Assembly (NCBI RefSeq): GCF_025403485.1
Contig: NZ_CP099966.1
Location: 1,798,001 to 1,862,000, forward strand
DNA length: 64,000 bases
Direction of reading: 5' to 3'
Source of the DNA: Chryseobacterium paludis
GTDB taxonomy: Bacteria > Bacteroidota > Bacteroidia > Flavobacteriales > Weeksellaceae
Below are positions 43,290 through 52,638 of the stretch, in pieces (the first letter of the stretch is position 1; each line of letters begins with the position of its first letter). A program made the translations under genes and the position numbers. Under the pieces are notes generated by a model. That model searched no databases. It worked only from the letters and a program-made list of their open reading frames with translations, and was not told the origin of the DNA.

Positions 43290-46200
43290 ATGGAGAAAAA
43301 AAATAATGACAGTAATGAAAACAAATATAAGTTCTTAACTAATAAACCTTTAGGTGAAGACTTGTTTAAAAATAAATCCCAAGATAAAATAGCAACAGTA
43401 ATAAGTGAAAAAATTCTCGATGAGGAAGGATTTAAGATTATTGGTATAGATGGAACTTGGGGGTCAGGAAAAAGTAATTTAGTACAATTAATAGAGAAAA
43501 AAGTAGAAAAAACTCATAAATTCTTTATCTATGATGTCTGGGGGCATCAGGAAGATGAGCAAAGAAAAGCTATATTAGTAGAACTAACTGAGTTCATTAA
43601 AAATGACAAAGATCTTCTTAAAAAGAATGATAAAAAAAATTGGGATGATAAACTAAAGATATTATTGGCTAATTCAAAAGAAACAACTACCATTAATCAG
43701 CCGTACCTAAGTGTTGGATTTATTTTTAGCTTGCTATCTATTGTTTATATTCCGACTGTCAATGTATTTAAGGATTCTATTAAAGATTTCTTTCAAATAG
43801 AATCATGGTTTTGGAAATTAGTATTGGTAGCTTTTCCAATTTTTATTGTTATTGGTATTTATATTTACAATCTTATTAGAAATTGGAAAAATAAAAGGGG
43901 ATTTTGTAGGTCATTTCGATATGCCGCTGAAGAAACTTTTCAGGTATATACTAATAAACAGAAAGAAGAAACAAAAATTGAAACAATTTCTGAAAACCAA
44001 CCATCTGTTAGAGATTTTCAAAAATGGATGGAGGAAATTGACGAAGATTTAAATAAAAAAATAATCTTAGTCTTTGATAATTTTGACAGGTTACCTAAAA
44101 AACATATTCTAAATATTTGGTCTTCTATTCATATATTTTTTGCAGAGAAAAATTATAAAAATATTAAGGTGGTATTACCTTTCGATAGAGAGCATATTCA
44201 AAATGCTTTTAAGGAATTGAATATCGATGGAACTGATAAAACTTTTGGTGATGATTACGTGAATAAAACTTTTGACATTGTTTTTAGAGTAACACTCCCG
44301 ATTATGTCTGATTGGAAGCAGTTTTTTAAGAACCAATGGGAGAAAGCTTTTATTAATTATGATACAAATGAATTACGTTTAGTAATACAAGTTTATGAGT
44401 TTTTAAATAAAAGAATCACTCCCAGAGAAATTATTGCTTTTGTAAATGAGATTTTAACTATTAAACTTTTGGATGAAAATTTCAAAGAGAGATATATTGC
44501 AGTATTTGTTTTAAAAAAAGATGAAATTTTAAAAAATCCCTTAAAGGCCATTACAGATTTAGACTATTTAGATGGTTTAAAATCAATTTACTTTAATGAT
44601 TCTGATTTTTCAAAGCAAATAACCGCAATCATTTATCATATTGCGGTAGACGATGCAATTGAGCTAATTTATACTCAGGAGTTAAAAGATGCATTAAACA
44701 GAAATGATGTGGATACATTTAACTCTATTTGTAAGTCTGATTTTGCAGATTCGATTTTTATGTCAGCAATTGTTGATATTGATATTTTAGAAAATCCAAT
44801 TAAGACCTTATCTGAAATTCAAAAAGACACCAATATTCCTGAATTACAAATTGAACAAGCTTGGAAAAACTTTTATTATAAAGTTATAAATAAAAATCCT
44901 CAGACTGAAAAACTTGTAATTGAAGACTGGCAGCTAATTTTAATTACTAATTATAATGATGATAAATATTTAAAAACTTTATTACTCCAATATACTGAAT
45001 TAATTACTGATTCTAATATAGCAGCATATACTTCTTTGATTGACCGCTTAATAGATGGTGTAGGAAGTGATAGAGTATTGCCTTTATTGGTTCCTAAAAA
45101 CATTCAGGCTTCAAATTTTGTTGAGTTAGTGGAAAACAAGGGGAGCGATTATAAGAAATATAGACTAAGCTCAGATGGTAAATCTATTGATAAATATGTC
45201 TCTGAATTAAAAATTGATAATATTTTAGAATTAGATAATACTGATGTATTGTGTCAAGATTTTGTTTTAAATGATTATAAGAAACATTTAAAGATAAATT
45301 TGAATACTGCTGTAGACCAAAATGATGTTCAGAAAGTAAATGATATACTTTTAAAAATTAAAGAGACTACAAAAAATGAAAGTGCAGCATTAAAGGATTT
45401 ATTAGATGATGGTAAAATATATACTTTTTATGTTGGTAATAGTTCATCAACACTATCAATTATTAACGACTTAATTGCAATGAGAATTGCGAGAGGGGCA
45501 AAATTCAACACTTCTTATAGAACATATTTTACTGATATTTTAAATACTAACGATGAAGCCAAAGCAAAGGAGATTGGAGGTGAAATTCTAAATTATGTTT
45601 CATTTGATGAACTTTTAATTAGTTCCGAATATTTTAGTGACTCCATATTATTTAAAAATATTATTTTGAGTATGTTTGCCAATTCATCTTTAGACAAATG
45701 GGCAGATATTAAGAAGCTGATTGATAATTATGATAAAATTAAATCTTCGCTAAAACTAAAAGATGACCAGCTACTAAATGAGTTAGATGAATGGAAAGTA
45801 GAAAATTCTGATTTATTTTTAGGTGATTTAAGTGATGAATTTATTGATGATTGTTTTAATTATAATGATTTTTCAATATCAAAAAGTTTTATAGAAAAAT
45901 TTAATCGGGAATTTCAAAGTTTAGATAATGATGGTTATATAGCTGTTTTTGATTCTGAAAATAATATCCACTTTAAATATTTTGATTATTTGGGCACTAT
46001 GTCTCTAACTCAATCCTCTTTAGATGTATTTAAGGAGCGGTTTTTATCAAAAATTCAAGAGGGTAAAGATAGTGAGCATTGGTGGAAAATATTAGACAAA
46101 TATGAAGCGAATAACCCTAATTTATCAATCGAAAATAGTTTAAAAGATATTAGAGATCAGTTTTTAAACGGGAATATTGAATTAAATCTTGCTACAGCAC

Positions 46201-46469
46201 AAAAAATTCTACCATTTTTTATTAAGTATGATTTATTAGATCCCTCAACAGATATTTTTAGAACCATTATTAAAAACAGTTTTTTAAATAATAATGAATT
46301 TTTAGATATTTTATTACAATATACGGATTATTTGAAGAATTTATATCAAGCAACTGTTCAAGGTCAAAAGGATGGATTCCGAAATATAATTAACGAGAAG
46401 AGAGATAGTAATAAAAAATTAGAGCAATTAGCTAAGCAAATTGGAATCAGAAAACCAAAAGATAAGTAA
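43290..46469 (+). CDS. KAP-family P-loop NTPase with inserted membrane helices, candidate phage defence
   Basis: A 1059-residue protein. Walker A is IDGTWGSGKSNL (near residue 53). After about 75 residues come two membrane helices (about 143-165 and 175-195) inserted between the Walker motifs, the hallmark of KAP NTPases. Walker B is KIILVFDNFDRL (near 257), followed by HIFFAEKNYKNIKVVLPFDREHI (in part). The remaining 600 residues are helical with no family I recognise and probably sense a partner. KAP proteins include plasmid F PifA, which excludes phage T7. The gene is markedly AT-rich and stands alone behind an XRE regulator, as accessory defence genes often do. A defence role is inference. 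Confidence 0.85.
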   Translation: MEKKNNDSNENKYKFLTNKPLGEDLFKNKSQDKIATVISEKILDEEGFKIIGIDGTWGSGKSNLVQLIEKKVEKTHKFFIYDVWGHQEDEQRKAILVELTEFIKNDKDLLKKNDKKNWDDKLKILLANSKETTTINQPYLSVGFIFSLLSIVYIPTVNVFKDSIKDFFQIESWFWKLVLVAFPIFIVIGIYIYNLIRNWKNKRGFCRSFRYAAEETFQVYTNKQKEETKIETISENQPSVRDFQKWMEEIDEDLNKKIILVFDNFDRLPKKHILNIWSSIHIFFAEKNYKNIKVVLPFDREHIQNAFKELNIDGTDKTFGDDYVNKTFDIVFRVTLPIMSDWKQFFKNQWEKAFINYDTNELRLVIQVYEFLNKRITPREIIAFVNEILTIKLLDENFKERYIAVFVLKKDEILKNPLKAITDLDYLDGLKSIYFNDSDFSKQITAIIYHIAVDDAIELIYTQELKDALNRNDVDTFNSICKSDFADSIFMSAIVDIDILENPIKTLSEIQKDTNIPELQIEQAWKNFYYKVINKNPQTEKLVIEDWQLILITNYNDDKYLKTLLLQYTELITDSNIAAYTSLIDRLIDGVGSDRVLPLLVPKNIQASNFVELVENKGSDYKKYRLSSDGKSIDKYVSELKIDNILELDNTDVLCQDFVLNDYKKHLKINLNTAVDQNDVQKVNDILLKIKETTKNESAALKDLLDDGKIYTFYVGNSSSTLSIINDLIAMRIARGAKFNTSYRTYFTDILNTNDEAKAKEIGGEILNYVSFDELLISSEYFSDSILFKNIILSMFANSSLDKWADIKKLIDNYDKIKSSLKLKDDQLLNELDEWKVENSDLFLGDLSDEFIDDCFNYNDFSISKSFIEKFNREFQSLDNDGYIAVFDSENNIHFKYFDYLGTMSLTQSSLDVFKERFLSKIQEGKDSEHWWKILDKYEANNPNLSIENSLKDIRDQFLNGNIELNLATAQKILPFFIKYDLLDPSTDIFRTIIKNSFLNNNEFLDILLQYTDYLKNLYQATVQGQKDGFRNIINEKRDSNKKLEQLAKQIGIRKPKDK

Positions 46470-46661
46470 TAACTATCATATATATTTTAAAAATACAAAC
46501 TTGCCCTCCAAAGCCAAGAGACTTTGGACCAAGTTTTAAGCAAATAATCTTATTTACCAACTCAAAATTGGAACACTTTCCACCAGCGCACAATATTTAA
46601 AAAATGATTAATAACAATCATTTCTCTTTATGACTTATATCCTATTTTTGTAAAAAAACTA

Positions 46662-47786
46662 ATGGACAAATTAAGTTTTCTGGAAGTTATTGCTGCGATA
46701 GCGGTTTTTATATCGCTGCTGCTTTCTGTTTTTTTATTAACGGTAAAAACAGAAAGAAAACTGGAAAACAGATTATTTGCAGCGTTCCTTATCATGAATG
46801 CCATTGATATCAGCGGAATTTTCATGCACCTTTTTGTGGACAGCTATAATCTGAAAGCTTTCAAAATATCTGCTTACTTATTGGTAATGCCTCTTTTTTA
46901 TCTTTACGTGAATGCTGTTTGTTATTCTGATTTCACCTTAAAAAGAAAGCATTTACTGCATCTTATTCCTTTTACTGTTGCCAACTTAATGTTGGTTCCA
47001 AGACTTTATCTGGCAGAAGGTGCTGCTAAAGAAGCTTTCTTTACCACGATGTGGCAATCTCCTGAAATGTTTGTGTATCAGCTCATCGGGGAACTGCAGT
47101 TTTTCTTTTATATCGTTGCCGTATTCATTGTGCTTAAAAAATATAAGAAGATTTATCTTGAAAACTACACGAATCCCAACACCTTGTTATACCAATGGCT
47201 GTTTCAGCTTACCACCATTTTCCTATTCATCCATGTATGTATTATTTTTAAAAATATCATACGATATACGGCATACAACGATCTGTTTATCTGGATCCAT
47301 ATTGTAGCGGGAACTTCCTTTTTACTGGCTGCCTGCTGGTTTATATTAAAAGCATTAAATTATCCAGAGCTTTTTCGAAGAATTGATTCTACGTTACAAC
47401 CGACAGAAGATTTTGCAGAAACATTAGAAACTGAAAATAAAACCGATGAAACAAAAAGCATTCAGATCGAACAGCTTAAAAAATTTATGGTTGAAAAAGA
47501 ACCTTTCCTGGAACCTTCATTAACGATTCAGGAATTAGCGGACCAGGTGAACATTCCTGTTCGTGAGTTGTCCGTATTGATTAACCATCACCTTAATCAG
47601 CACTTTTTTGATTTTGTAAATGAATACCGCGTTAAAAAAGCAATGACCCTTCTGAAAGATCCCACGAAAAAACAATATACGGTGTTAGAAATTTTATATG
47701 AAGTGGGTTTTAATTCAAAATCTTCTTTTCATACATCATTTAAAAAATACACGAACCAAACGCCAACAGCATTCAGAAATAGTTGA
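46662..47786 (+). CDS. Membrane-anchored AraC-family regulator, copy 1
   Basis: A 374-residue protein. Seven N-terminal membrane helices (FLEVIAAIAVFISLLLSVFLL to LAACWFILKAL, in pieces), then a linker and an AraC HTH domain (LTIQELADQVNIPVRELSVLIN and YTVLEILYEVGFNSKSSFHTSFKKYTNQTPTAFR in pieces). Such fused sensors recognise a ligand at the membrane and bind DNA directly. The serine hydrolase gene follows, separated by a terminator (47830-47862). The 192-nt gap before this gene shows only a weak hairpin at 46507-46528 and a TATTTTTG box at 46643-46650. Confidence 0.88.
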   Translation: MDKLSFLEVIAAIAVFISLLLSVFLLTVKTERKLENRLFAAFLIMNAIDISGIFMHLFVDSYNLKAFKISAYLLVMPLFYLYVNAVCYSDFTLKRKHLLHLIPFTVANLMLVPRLYLAEGAAKEAFFTTMWQSPEMFVYQLIGELQFFFYIVAVFIVLKKYKKIYLENYTNPNTLLYQWLFQLTTIFLFIHVCIIFKNIIRYTAYNDLFIWIHIVAGTSFLLAACWFILKALNYPELFRRIDSTLQPTEDFAETLETENKTDETKSIQIEQLKKFMVEKEPFLEPSLTIQELADQVNIPVRELSVLINHHLNQHFFDFVNEYRVKKAMTLLKDPTKKQYTVLEILYEVGFNSKSSFHTSFKKYTNQTPTAFRNS

Positions 47787-47829
47787 TAATTAATTCATTG
47801 TAAATAATCGAACTTTGAATTGCAGATAA

Positions 47830-47862
47830 TCGGACTCATTGTATTCATTAAAATGAGTCCGA
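47830..47862 (+). terminator. Terminator after the first AraC gene
   Basis: An 11-bp perfect stem (47830-47840/47852-47862) with an 11-nt loop, then CTTTTTTA. Confidence 0.85.
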
Positions 47863-47941
47863 CTTTTTTATATGGACTTTTTTCAGGATTCTCTACAGCA
47901 TATTTGCGTCAGATTATGAATATCAAATTAAAATTCTGACC

Positions 47942-48988
47942 ATGAAATATGTAACCCTTATTTTATTTTTTGCCTTAGTTGGGTGTAATAGTGTTCACCC
48001 AACCCATCAACAAAATATTGAAAATGCCATTACAAAAAATGCTCTTCAGTTATTAGAAGACAAAAGATTTCATTCTGTTTCCATTGCCGTGCTTAAGGAT
48101 GGAAAATCTACCATCAAACATTTTGGAGAATTAACAATTGGAAAGGGAAACAAACCCAACGATTCTACCCTTTATGAATTAGCTTCTGTCACTAAAACTT
48201 TTACAGGTTATGTAGCCGCTAAAGCCGTACTTGATCAAAAAATACATTTAGAGGATGATATCAGACTCTATCTTAACGAACCATACCCCAATTTAGAGTT
48301 CAAAGGTGAGCCTATAAGAATCAAACACCTCATCACCCATACCAGTGGATTTCCTAATTTCCCTATAAAAAGCGAAAATAAGAAGGCTTTTTTTGAAGGA
48401 TTGAAACTCATCAAAATTGAAACGAAGCCGGGAGAAGTCTATTCTTATTCAAACACGGCTCCGGAGCTGACCGCCTATATCCTTGAAAAAGTGTATCAAA
48501 AATCTTTTGAGGGATTGGTCACTGAATGTATTTTGAAGCCCAATACCATGAACCAAACAAAATTTACACTCACTGAAAATGACAGAACAAGATTGGTAAA
48601 AGGTTATAACGATAAAAACGAGTTAATGCCTAACTTCAACAGAACTTTATGGGGTGGAATCTCAGGATTGCACTCTACAACAACAGATTTAGTGAAATAT
48701 ATGAAATTGCAGCTTGACCAGTCAAACCTTATTGTCAACGAATCTCATAAAAAATTATACAAAGAAGGTTCTGATTTTTGGGAAGGATATCATTGGTACA
48801 TCATAGAAAATGGTAATGAATTCATTTACAGACATCACGGTGGTATATACGGAATGCAGAATTGGTTTGTGATTTATCCTAAACAAAATATAGGAATATC
48901 CATATTGACCAACACCAGCTTTAATGAAACTGGAGAAATTTTAGAAAAAGTAGTTGATAAGTTGTATGATGACATCAAGGTAAACTAA
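47942..48988 (+). CDS. Serine hydrolase lipoprotein (class C beta-lactamase/DD-peptidase fold)
   Basis: A 348-residue lipoprotein (lipobox FALVGC). The penicillin-recognising catalytic triad of the family is seen: ASVTKTFTGY (SxxK with Ser near 79), YSYSNTAPEL (YxN) and RHHGGIYG (HxG in place of KTG). HLITHTSGFP is the usual second landmark. It may act on peptidoglycan peptides, esters or D-amino acid peptides; true beta-lactamase activity is not implied. It follows an AraC sensor gene but has its own transcription unit. Confidence 0.87.
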   Translation: MKYVTLILFFALVGCNSVHPTHQQNIENAITKNALQLLEDKRFHSVSIAVLKDGKSTIKHFGELTIGKGNKPNDSTLYELASVTKTFTGYVAAKAVLDQKIHLEDDIRLYLNEPYPNLEFKGEPIRIKHLITHTSGFPNFPIKSENKKAFFEGLKLIKIETKPGEVYSYSNTAPELTAYILEKVYQKSFEGLVTECILKPNTMNQTKFTLTENDRTRLVKGYNDKNELMPNFNRTLWGGISGLHSTTTDLVKYMKLQLDQSNLIVNESHKKLYKEGSDFWEGYHWYIIENGNEFIYRHHGGIYGMQNWFVIYPKQNIGISILTNTSFNETGEILEKVVDKLYDDIKVN

Positions 48989-49012
48989 AAAATAGGCAAC
49001 AATATATTTTAA

Positions 49013-49183
49013 TGGACTCAATCTAATCTTTTAGTAAGAGCTTATGATTGGAGCATGAGAATGGGTATGAAGTTAGAAGGTCAACAGATTAGTGAATACG
49101 ATAAGTTTAAAACAAGTGTTAAAGACAGTTGGATTTTAAAGCAAAAACTCAGTAATTTTAAAATCCTAAATCCATGGAGATGA
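49013..49183 (+). pseudogene. Orphan toxin-tip remnant, no start codon
   Basis: The frame is open for 56 codons from just after a stop at 49010-49012, reading RAYDWSMRMGMKLEGQQISE and ending KILNPWR. There is no good initiation codon and no upstream domain, as expected for the severed C-terminus of a larger protein. Its TGA overlaps an ATG of the next gene (ATGA), the arrangement of toxin-immunity pairs. It precedes a paralogue of two immunity candidates in the Rhs array at 54 and 58 kb, which suggests that it is a displaced Rhs tip. The toxin type is unknown. Confidence 0.55.
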
Positions 49184-49932
49184 GAATATCTTTTTCAATT
49201 ATTTTATTATTTTTTTGGTCTTTTTTAAATTCCCAGATTTCAATGTTGGTAAAGGAATTACCTTCATACAAATATAAATATTATGTACCGAATAATGATG
49301 AGGCAACAAATTACGAATATCAATATCCTGGACACCTTATAGAAATAACAATATCAAATACATCGGATAAAAGTGTATCTTTTCCGATTGATACAGCTAG
49401 CTATGCAATGCCTTTTACCGATAATATCGAGCTATATTATAATAGTAAGCCCAATATAATTTCTAAGGGTGATCGTTATAATGTTCTGGGAGCATATGCT
49501 TTTATATATCAAAAAGGAATATTTAAGGATTTTGATGCAGGAACTGATCCTTTTTATGAAGAGGAGCAACTGATTGAAATACAAAAAATTGAAAATACCA
49601 GACTTCAGAAGATCAACGAATGGAAAGATGCAAAAAAAATTACTGATGAATTATTTGCCACCTATAATTGGTATATGATGACGCATATGGTAACCATCTT
49701 ACCCCATGATAAAATCACATATAAATTGTATTTTAATCCATTCTTAAAGAAAATGTCTGAATATAGTGATAGACTTTATTATGATCAATTAGATTCTAAA
49801 GTTCCATACAATGTCACTTTTAGATTGATACTTAATAAAAATTTGTATCAATTTCTAACTTTAGAGGATAAAAAGAAATATCCTGATTTATTTATAGGGA
49901 CAATATCTTCAAATTCTCTTATTTTTAAATAA
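49174..49932 (+). CDS. Exported immunity-family protein, plus-strand paralogue
   Basis: A 252-residue exported protein (signal ending FLNSQ). It shares a scaffold with the proteins at 54065-54775 and 57835-58527: LIEITISNTSDKSVSFPID, a KINEWKDAKKI helix, then ATYNWYMMTHMVTILPHDKITYKLYFNP (in pieces) and FLTLEDKKKYPDLF near the end. Start could be 49174 or the ATG at 49180 that overlaps the preceding stop. A periplasmic immunity protein for the severed upstream toxin tip is inferred from position and from the paralogues. Confidence 0.65.
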   Translation: MEMRISFSIILLFFWSFLNSQISMLVKELPSYKYKYYVPNNDEATNYEYQYPGHLIEITISNTSDKSVSFPIDTASYAMPFTDNIELYYNSKPNIISKGDRYNVLGAYAFIYQKGIFKDFDAGTDPFYEEEQLIEIQKIENTRLQKINEWKDAKKITDELFATYNWYMMTHMVTILPHDKITYKLYFNPFLKKMSEYSDRLYYDQLDSKVPYNVTFRLILNKNLYQFLTLEDKKKYPDLFIGTISSNSLIFK

Positions 49933-49947
49933 GAGACAAATCAATTT

Positions 49948-49982
49948 TTAATTCTTTCAACTTTGCGGAAAGCCCTTTTTCC
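49948..49982 (+). repeat. Direct repeat DR2 (partner at 40881)
   Basis: Second copy of the TTAATTCTTTCAA/TTTGCGGAAAGC segment, same orientation, directly after the immunity-like gene. Confidence 0.6.
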
Positions 49983-50107
49983 TATAATTATAACTGGATT
50001 AGATGCAGTTGAACTCATTTCCTTAAAAAAGTTAATTGTTTTTATCAATTCGTATGAAAGAACTACATTTAGCCACCACAAATCTTTAAAACAACTCCTA
50101 TAAAAAA

Positions 50108-51244
50108 TTGATTTATACAACACTTTTAAATATTGCTATTTTTCAGGGAATAGTCTTAGGCTTGGTTATTTTAAAGTCTTCTCTCTTTAATAGCAATTCA
50201 AATAAATATTTAGCCTGCTTATTATTTACACTTTCAATTAAATTACTGAATCATGTTTTTGAGATTCAACAGGTATTCACCTCCTATCCTCTTCTCCATA
50301 TTATAGATAACATCGAGTGGGTATTCCTAATGCCTGCTTTCCTATTCCTGTTTATTAAAAGCAGAACTGATCATACCGGAAAATGGAAACAAAAAAATTA
50401 TTTGTTTTTTATTCCGTTTGCCTATTCCGCTGTCCTTAATATTATAAACGATCTTGATCATGTTGCAGGGGTTTATACGTTTTCTGAGTCAGGTAACCGT
50501 ATCATCGGAATACTTGGATTGATTCATCTTTTTTTAGCCGTTACATTCATCCCATTCCTTCCGGTTTACTCTTATTTTATGATAAGACGTTTAAAAGATT
50601 TACAGGAAAAAAAATGGATACTTACCTTATTAACAATGGTTTCTTTCGTGCTATTTGCCTGGCTTATTACTGCTCTAGCCGGCTTACTTCTTGACTATGA
50701 TATTTCTTCTACGATGAGTGTCCTGGCTTTATGTGCAACATTCATCATTCATTGGACCTCTTATATAGGCATTTACAAATATAAACTTGCCAAAAATAAA
50801 GAGGCCATCTCCAATTTTCTAAACAATGATCCGGCTATTTCGTATCCCAATCTGCAAATTGTAGAAAATAATACACCACAAGAATATAAGGAATCTATCA
50901 CAGCGGATAATCTTTATTTTCAAAAACTGGAACTTCTTTGCAAGGATCAGCACATTTATACCGACAGTACCTTAAACAGAGAAAAAGTCGCTGAAAAACT
51001 AGGCATAAGTGCGGGATATGTTTCACAAATTGTAAACACGATCACAGGAGACAACTTTGCCCATTATATCAATCAATATCGAGTGGAAGCAGTGAAGGAA
51101 ATGATTTCAAATTCGGAATATGACAACTATACTTTGCTGACGATGGGATTAGAATCCGGGTTTACTTCAAAAACGACTTTTTATAAAGCCTTTAAAAAAG
51201 TTACGGGTCAGACCCCCAATGAATATAAAAATACCAGCAAATAA
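50108..51244 (+). CDS. Membrane-anchored AraC-family regulator, copy 2
   Basis: A 378-residue protein with the same plan as the one at 46662: seven membrane helices (LLNIAIFQGIVLGLVILK to the helix near residue 215) and a C-terminal AraC domain (LNREKVAEKLGISAGYVSQIVN; YTLLTMGLESGFTSKTTFYKAFKKVTGQTPNEYK, in pieces). The start used is TTG at 50108, because no ATG precedes the first helix. It probably controls the small outer-membrane protein gene 90 nt downstream. Confidence 0.85.
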   Translation: MIYTTLLNIAIFQGIVLGLVILKSSLFNSNSNKYLACLLFTLSIKLLNHVFEIQQVFTSYPLLHIIDNIEWVFLMPAFLFLFIKSRTDHTGKWKQKNYLFFIPFAYSAVLNIINDLDHVAGVYTFSESGNRIIGILGLIHLFLAVTFIPFLPVYSYFMIRRLKDLQEKKWILTLLTMVSFVLFAWLITALAGLLLDYDISSTMSVLALCATFIIHWTSYIGIYKYKLAKNKEAISNFLNNDPAISYPNLQIVENNTPQEYKESITADNLYFQKLELLCKDQHIYTDSTLNREKVAEKLGISAGYVSQIVNTITGDNFAHYINQYRVEAVKEMISNSEYDNYTLLTMGLESGFTSKTTFYKAFKKVTGQTPNEYKNTSK

Positions 51245-51333
51245 GTACCATTTTATCCAGTTTTAAGGTTTTGAAACCCGTTCTAATTTTTATTATTTGA
51301 GTTTTGCATTCAAATAATTCAAATTAATTTTTT

Positions 51334-51873
51334 ATGAAAAAAACCTTTTTACTACTCATCATTTTGTTTGCTTTTTATTCTGTGAATGCTCAAAATGAAA
51401 CTGATGCAAACCCTTATCAGAAAAACAATGAAATCAAATTAAATTTAATAGCGCCGTTATCCGGTGCTGTGGAAGCGGGTTATGAACGACATTTAAATAA
51501 AAACTCATCACTGGGGATCTCTGGATTTTTTGTTTATGATCATAAAAAAGAAAAGGATACGAATTACTTCATCTCCCCATACTACAGATACTATTTTGGA
51601 AAAAAATACGCTTCCGGATTTTTTGTTGAAGGATTTGGAATGTTCACGTCCATTGATGGAAAAAAAATATACTCAGCAGACCACCTCACATTCACTGAAA
51701 ATAAGGATATTTATGATGTTGCACTGGGTGCGGGTCTTGGCTGGAAACTGGTCACAAAAAAAGGATTGGTTTTTGAAGCCAATGCAGGCTACGGAAAACT
51801 TTTGTTCAATGGAGATAAAACAGAGCATGGCGTGGTTGCAAAGTTTGGATTGAGTATTGGTTATCGGTTTTAA
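51334..51873 (+). CDS. DUF3575 outer-membrane barrel-like protein
   Basis: A 179-residue exported protein (signal ending YSVNAQ) with an eight-strand pattern: NEIKLNLIAPLSGAVEAGYERHL (in part) is the DUF3575 opening, YRYYFGKKYASGFFVEGFG is central, and it ends on an aromatic strand KFGLSIGYRF, the outer-membrane barrel signature. Ligand unknown. It follows an AraC sensor, a common arrangement for envelope proteins under local control. Confidence 0.82.
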   Translation: MKKTFLLLIILFAFYSVNAQNETDANPYQKNNEIKLNLIAPLSGAVEAGYERHLNKNSSLGISGFFVYDHKKEKDTNYFISPYYRYYFGKKYASGFFVEGFGMFTSIDGKKIYSADHLTFTENKDIYDVALGAGLGWKLVTKKGLVFEANAGYGKLLFNGDKTEHGVVAKFGLSIGYRF

Positions 51874-51950
51874 TATAAATAGATCTAAAACTAAAGCATA
51901 ACAGGAATTTTACCTGTAGTAGATAAAACACAAAACTGAAGAAAGAACAA

Positions 51951-51973
51951 AATCCTGACGAGAGTTGGGATTT
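51951..51973 (+). repeat. Dispersed 23-nt hairpin repeat, copy 2
   Basis: Identical to 43121-43143. It lies in the 512-nt gap 51874-52385, which otherwise holds the cold-shock leader and no gene. Confidence 0.55.
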
Positions 51974-52117
51974 GTTTTCGTAAATGGATATAGAAGTAGC
52001 TATACTGACTGCTTTATCTTCAATTGAAATCATCAAAATTATATGTTAATTTTACAACTGATTAGTCCTATTAAATAAATAAAAATTAAAAAAAGCTCAT
52101 TTTCAATAAATTATGTG

Positions 52118-52385
52118 TATATTTGTAAAATAATCAGGCTTCTGCCAGTGCTTCTTCTGATTTTTGAATTTATTCTTATCCATCAGTCTTCGCATTTTCA
52201 GCCGCTAATTTTTGTCATCAATATAACCGGTGCAGTACCTTTTCCAACTTGAATACTTTCAAGATTAAAAAAATACCAACATCATTTCTTGCTTACAAAT
52301 CGATTAATTATTGTTTTGATATAATCAATTCAATAGTGGCGGTAGCCAAAATAAATAGAATACAATAATTTTTTAATACAATACA
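52118..52385 (+). promoter_or_regulatory. Promoter -7 box and long 5' leader of the cold-shock gene
   Basis: TATATTTG at 52118-52125 is the only good -7 box upstream of the cold-shock gene. The -33 box is weak. It would give a leader of about 250 nt without a reading frame. Long structured leaders are usual for cspA-type mRNAs, where they control translation at low temperature. Confidence 0.5.
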
Positions 52386-52577
52386 ATGCAACAAGGAACA
52401 GTAAAATTCTTTAACGATGCCAAAGGATTTGGTTTTATTACTCCATCAAATGGTGGTCAAGACGTTTTCGTACACACTTCAGGATTAGTAGATAACATTC
52501 GTGAAAACGATGTTGTAACATTCGATGTACAAAACGGTGCGAAAGGCGTTAACGCAATCAATGTTAAATTGGTTTAA
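52386..52577 (+). CDS. Cold-shock domain protein
   Basis: A 63-residue single cold-shock domain of usual length: GTVKFFNDAKGFGFITP with RNP1 (KGFGFI) and DVFVHTSGL with RNP2 (VFVH), followed by VTFDVQNGAKGVNAINVKLV. It binds single-stranded RNA and DNA and acts as an RNA chaperone. Monocistronic, with a long leader and a strong terminator. Confidence 0.96.
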   Translation: MQQGTVKFFNDAKGFGFITPSNGGQDVFVHTSGLVDNIRENDVVTFDVQNGAKGVNAINVKLV

Positions 52578-52610
52578 TTTCTGAAGATTAAAATACTTCA
52601 ATCGAAATAT

Positions 52611-52638
52611 AAAGCAGATAATTAATTTTATCTGCTTT
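52611..52638 (+). terminator. Terminator after the cold-shock gene
   Basis: A 10-bp perfect stem (52611-52620/52629-52638) with an 8-nt loop and a run of eight or more T. The rest of the gap to 52917 is AT-rich with no supported gene. Confidence 0.9.

Noticed and set aside
47942..48988. Serine hydrolase called as an antibiotic-resistance beta-lactamase
   Set aside because: It has the SxxK and YxN motifs but the third motif is HxG; such lipoproteins are mostly peptidases or esterases.
49941..50123. 60-codon minus-strand frame across DR2
   Set aside because: It overlaps the AraC gene start and has no start context; its ending resembles the DR1 copy, which is reported as a repeat and not as a gene.
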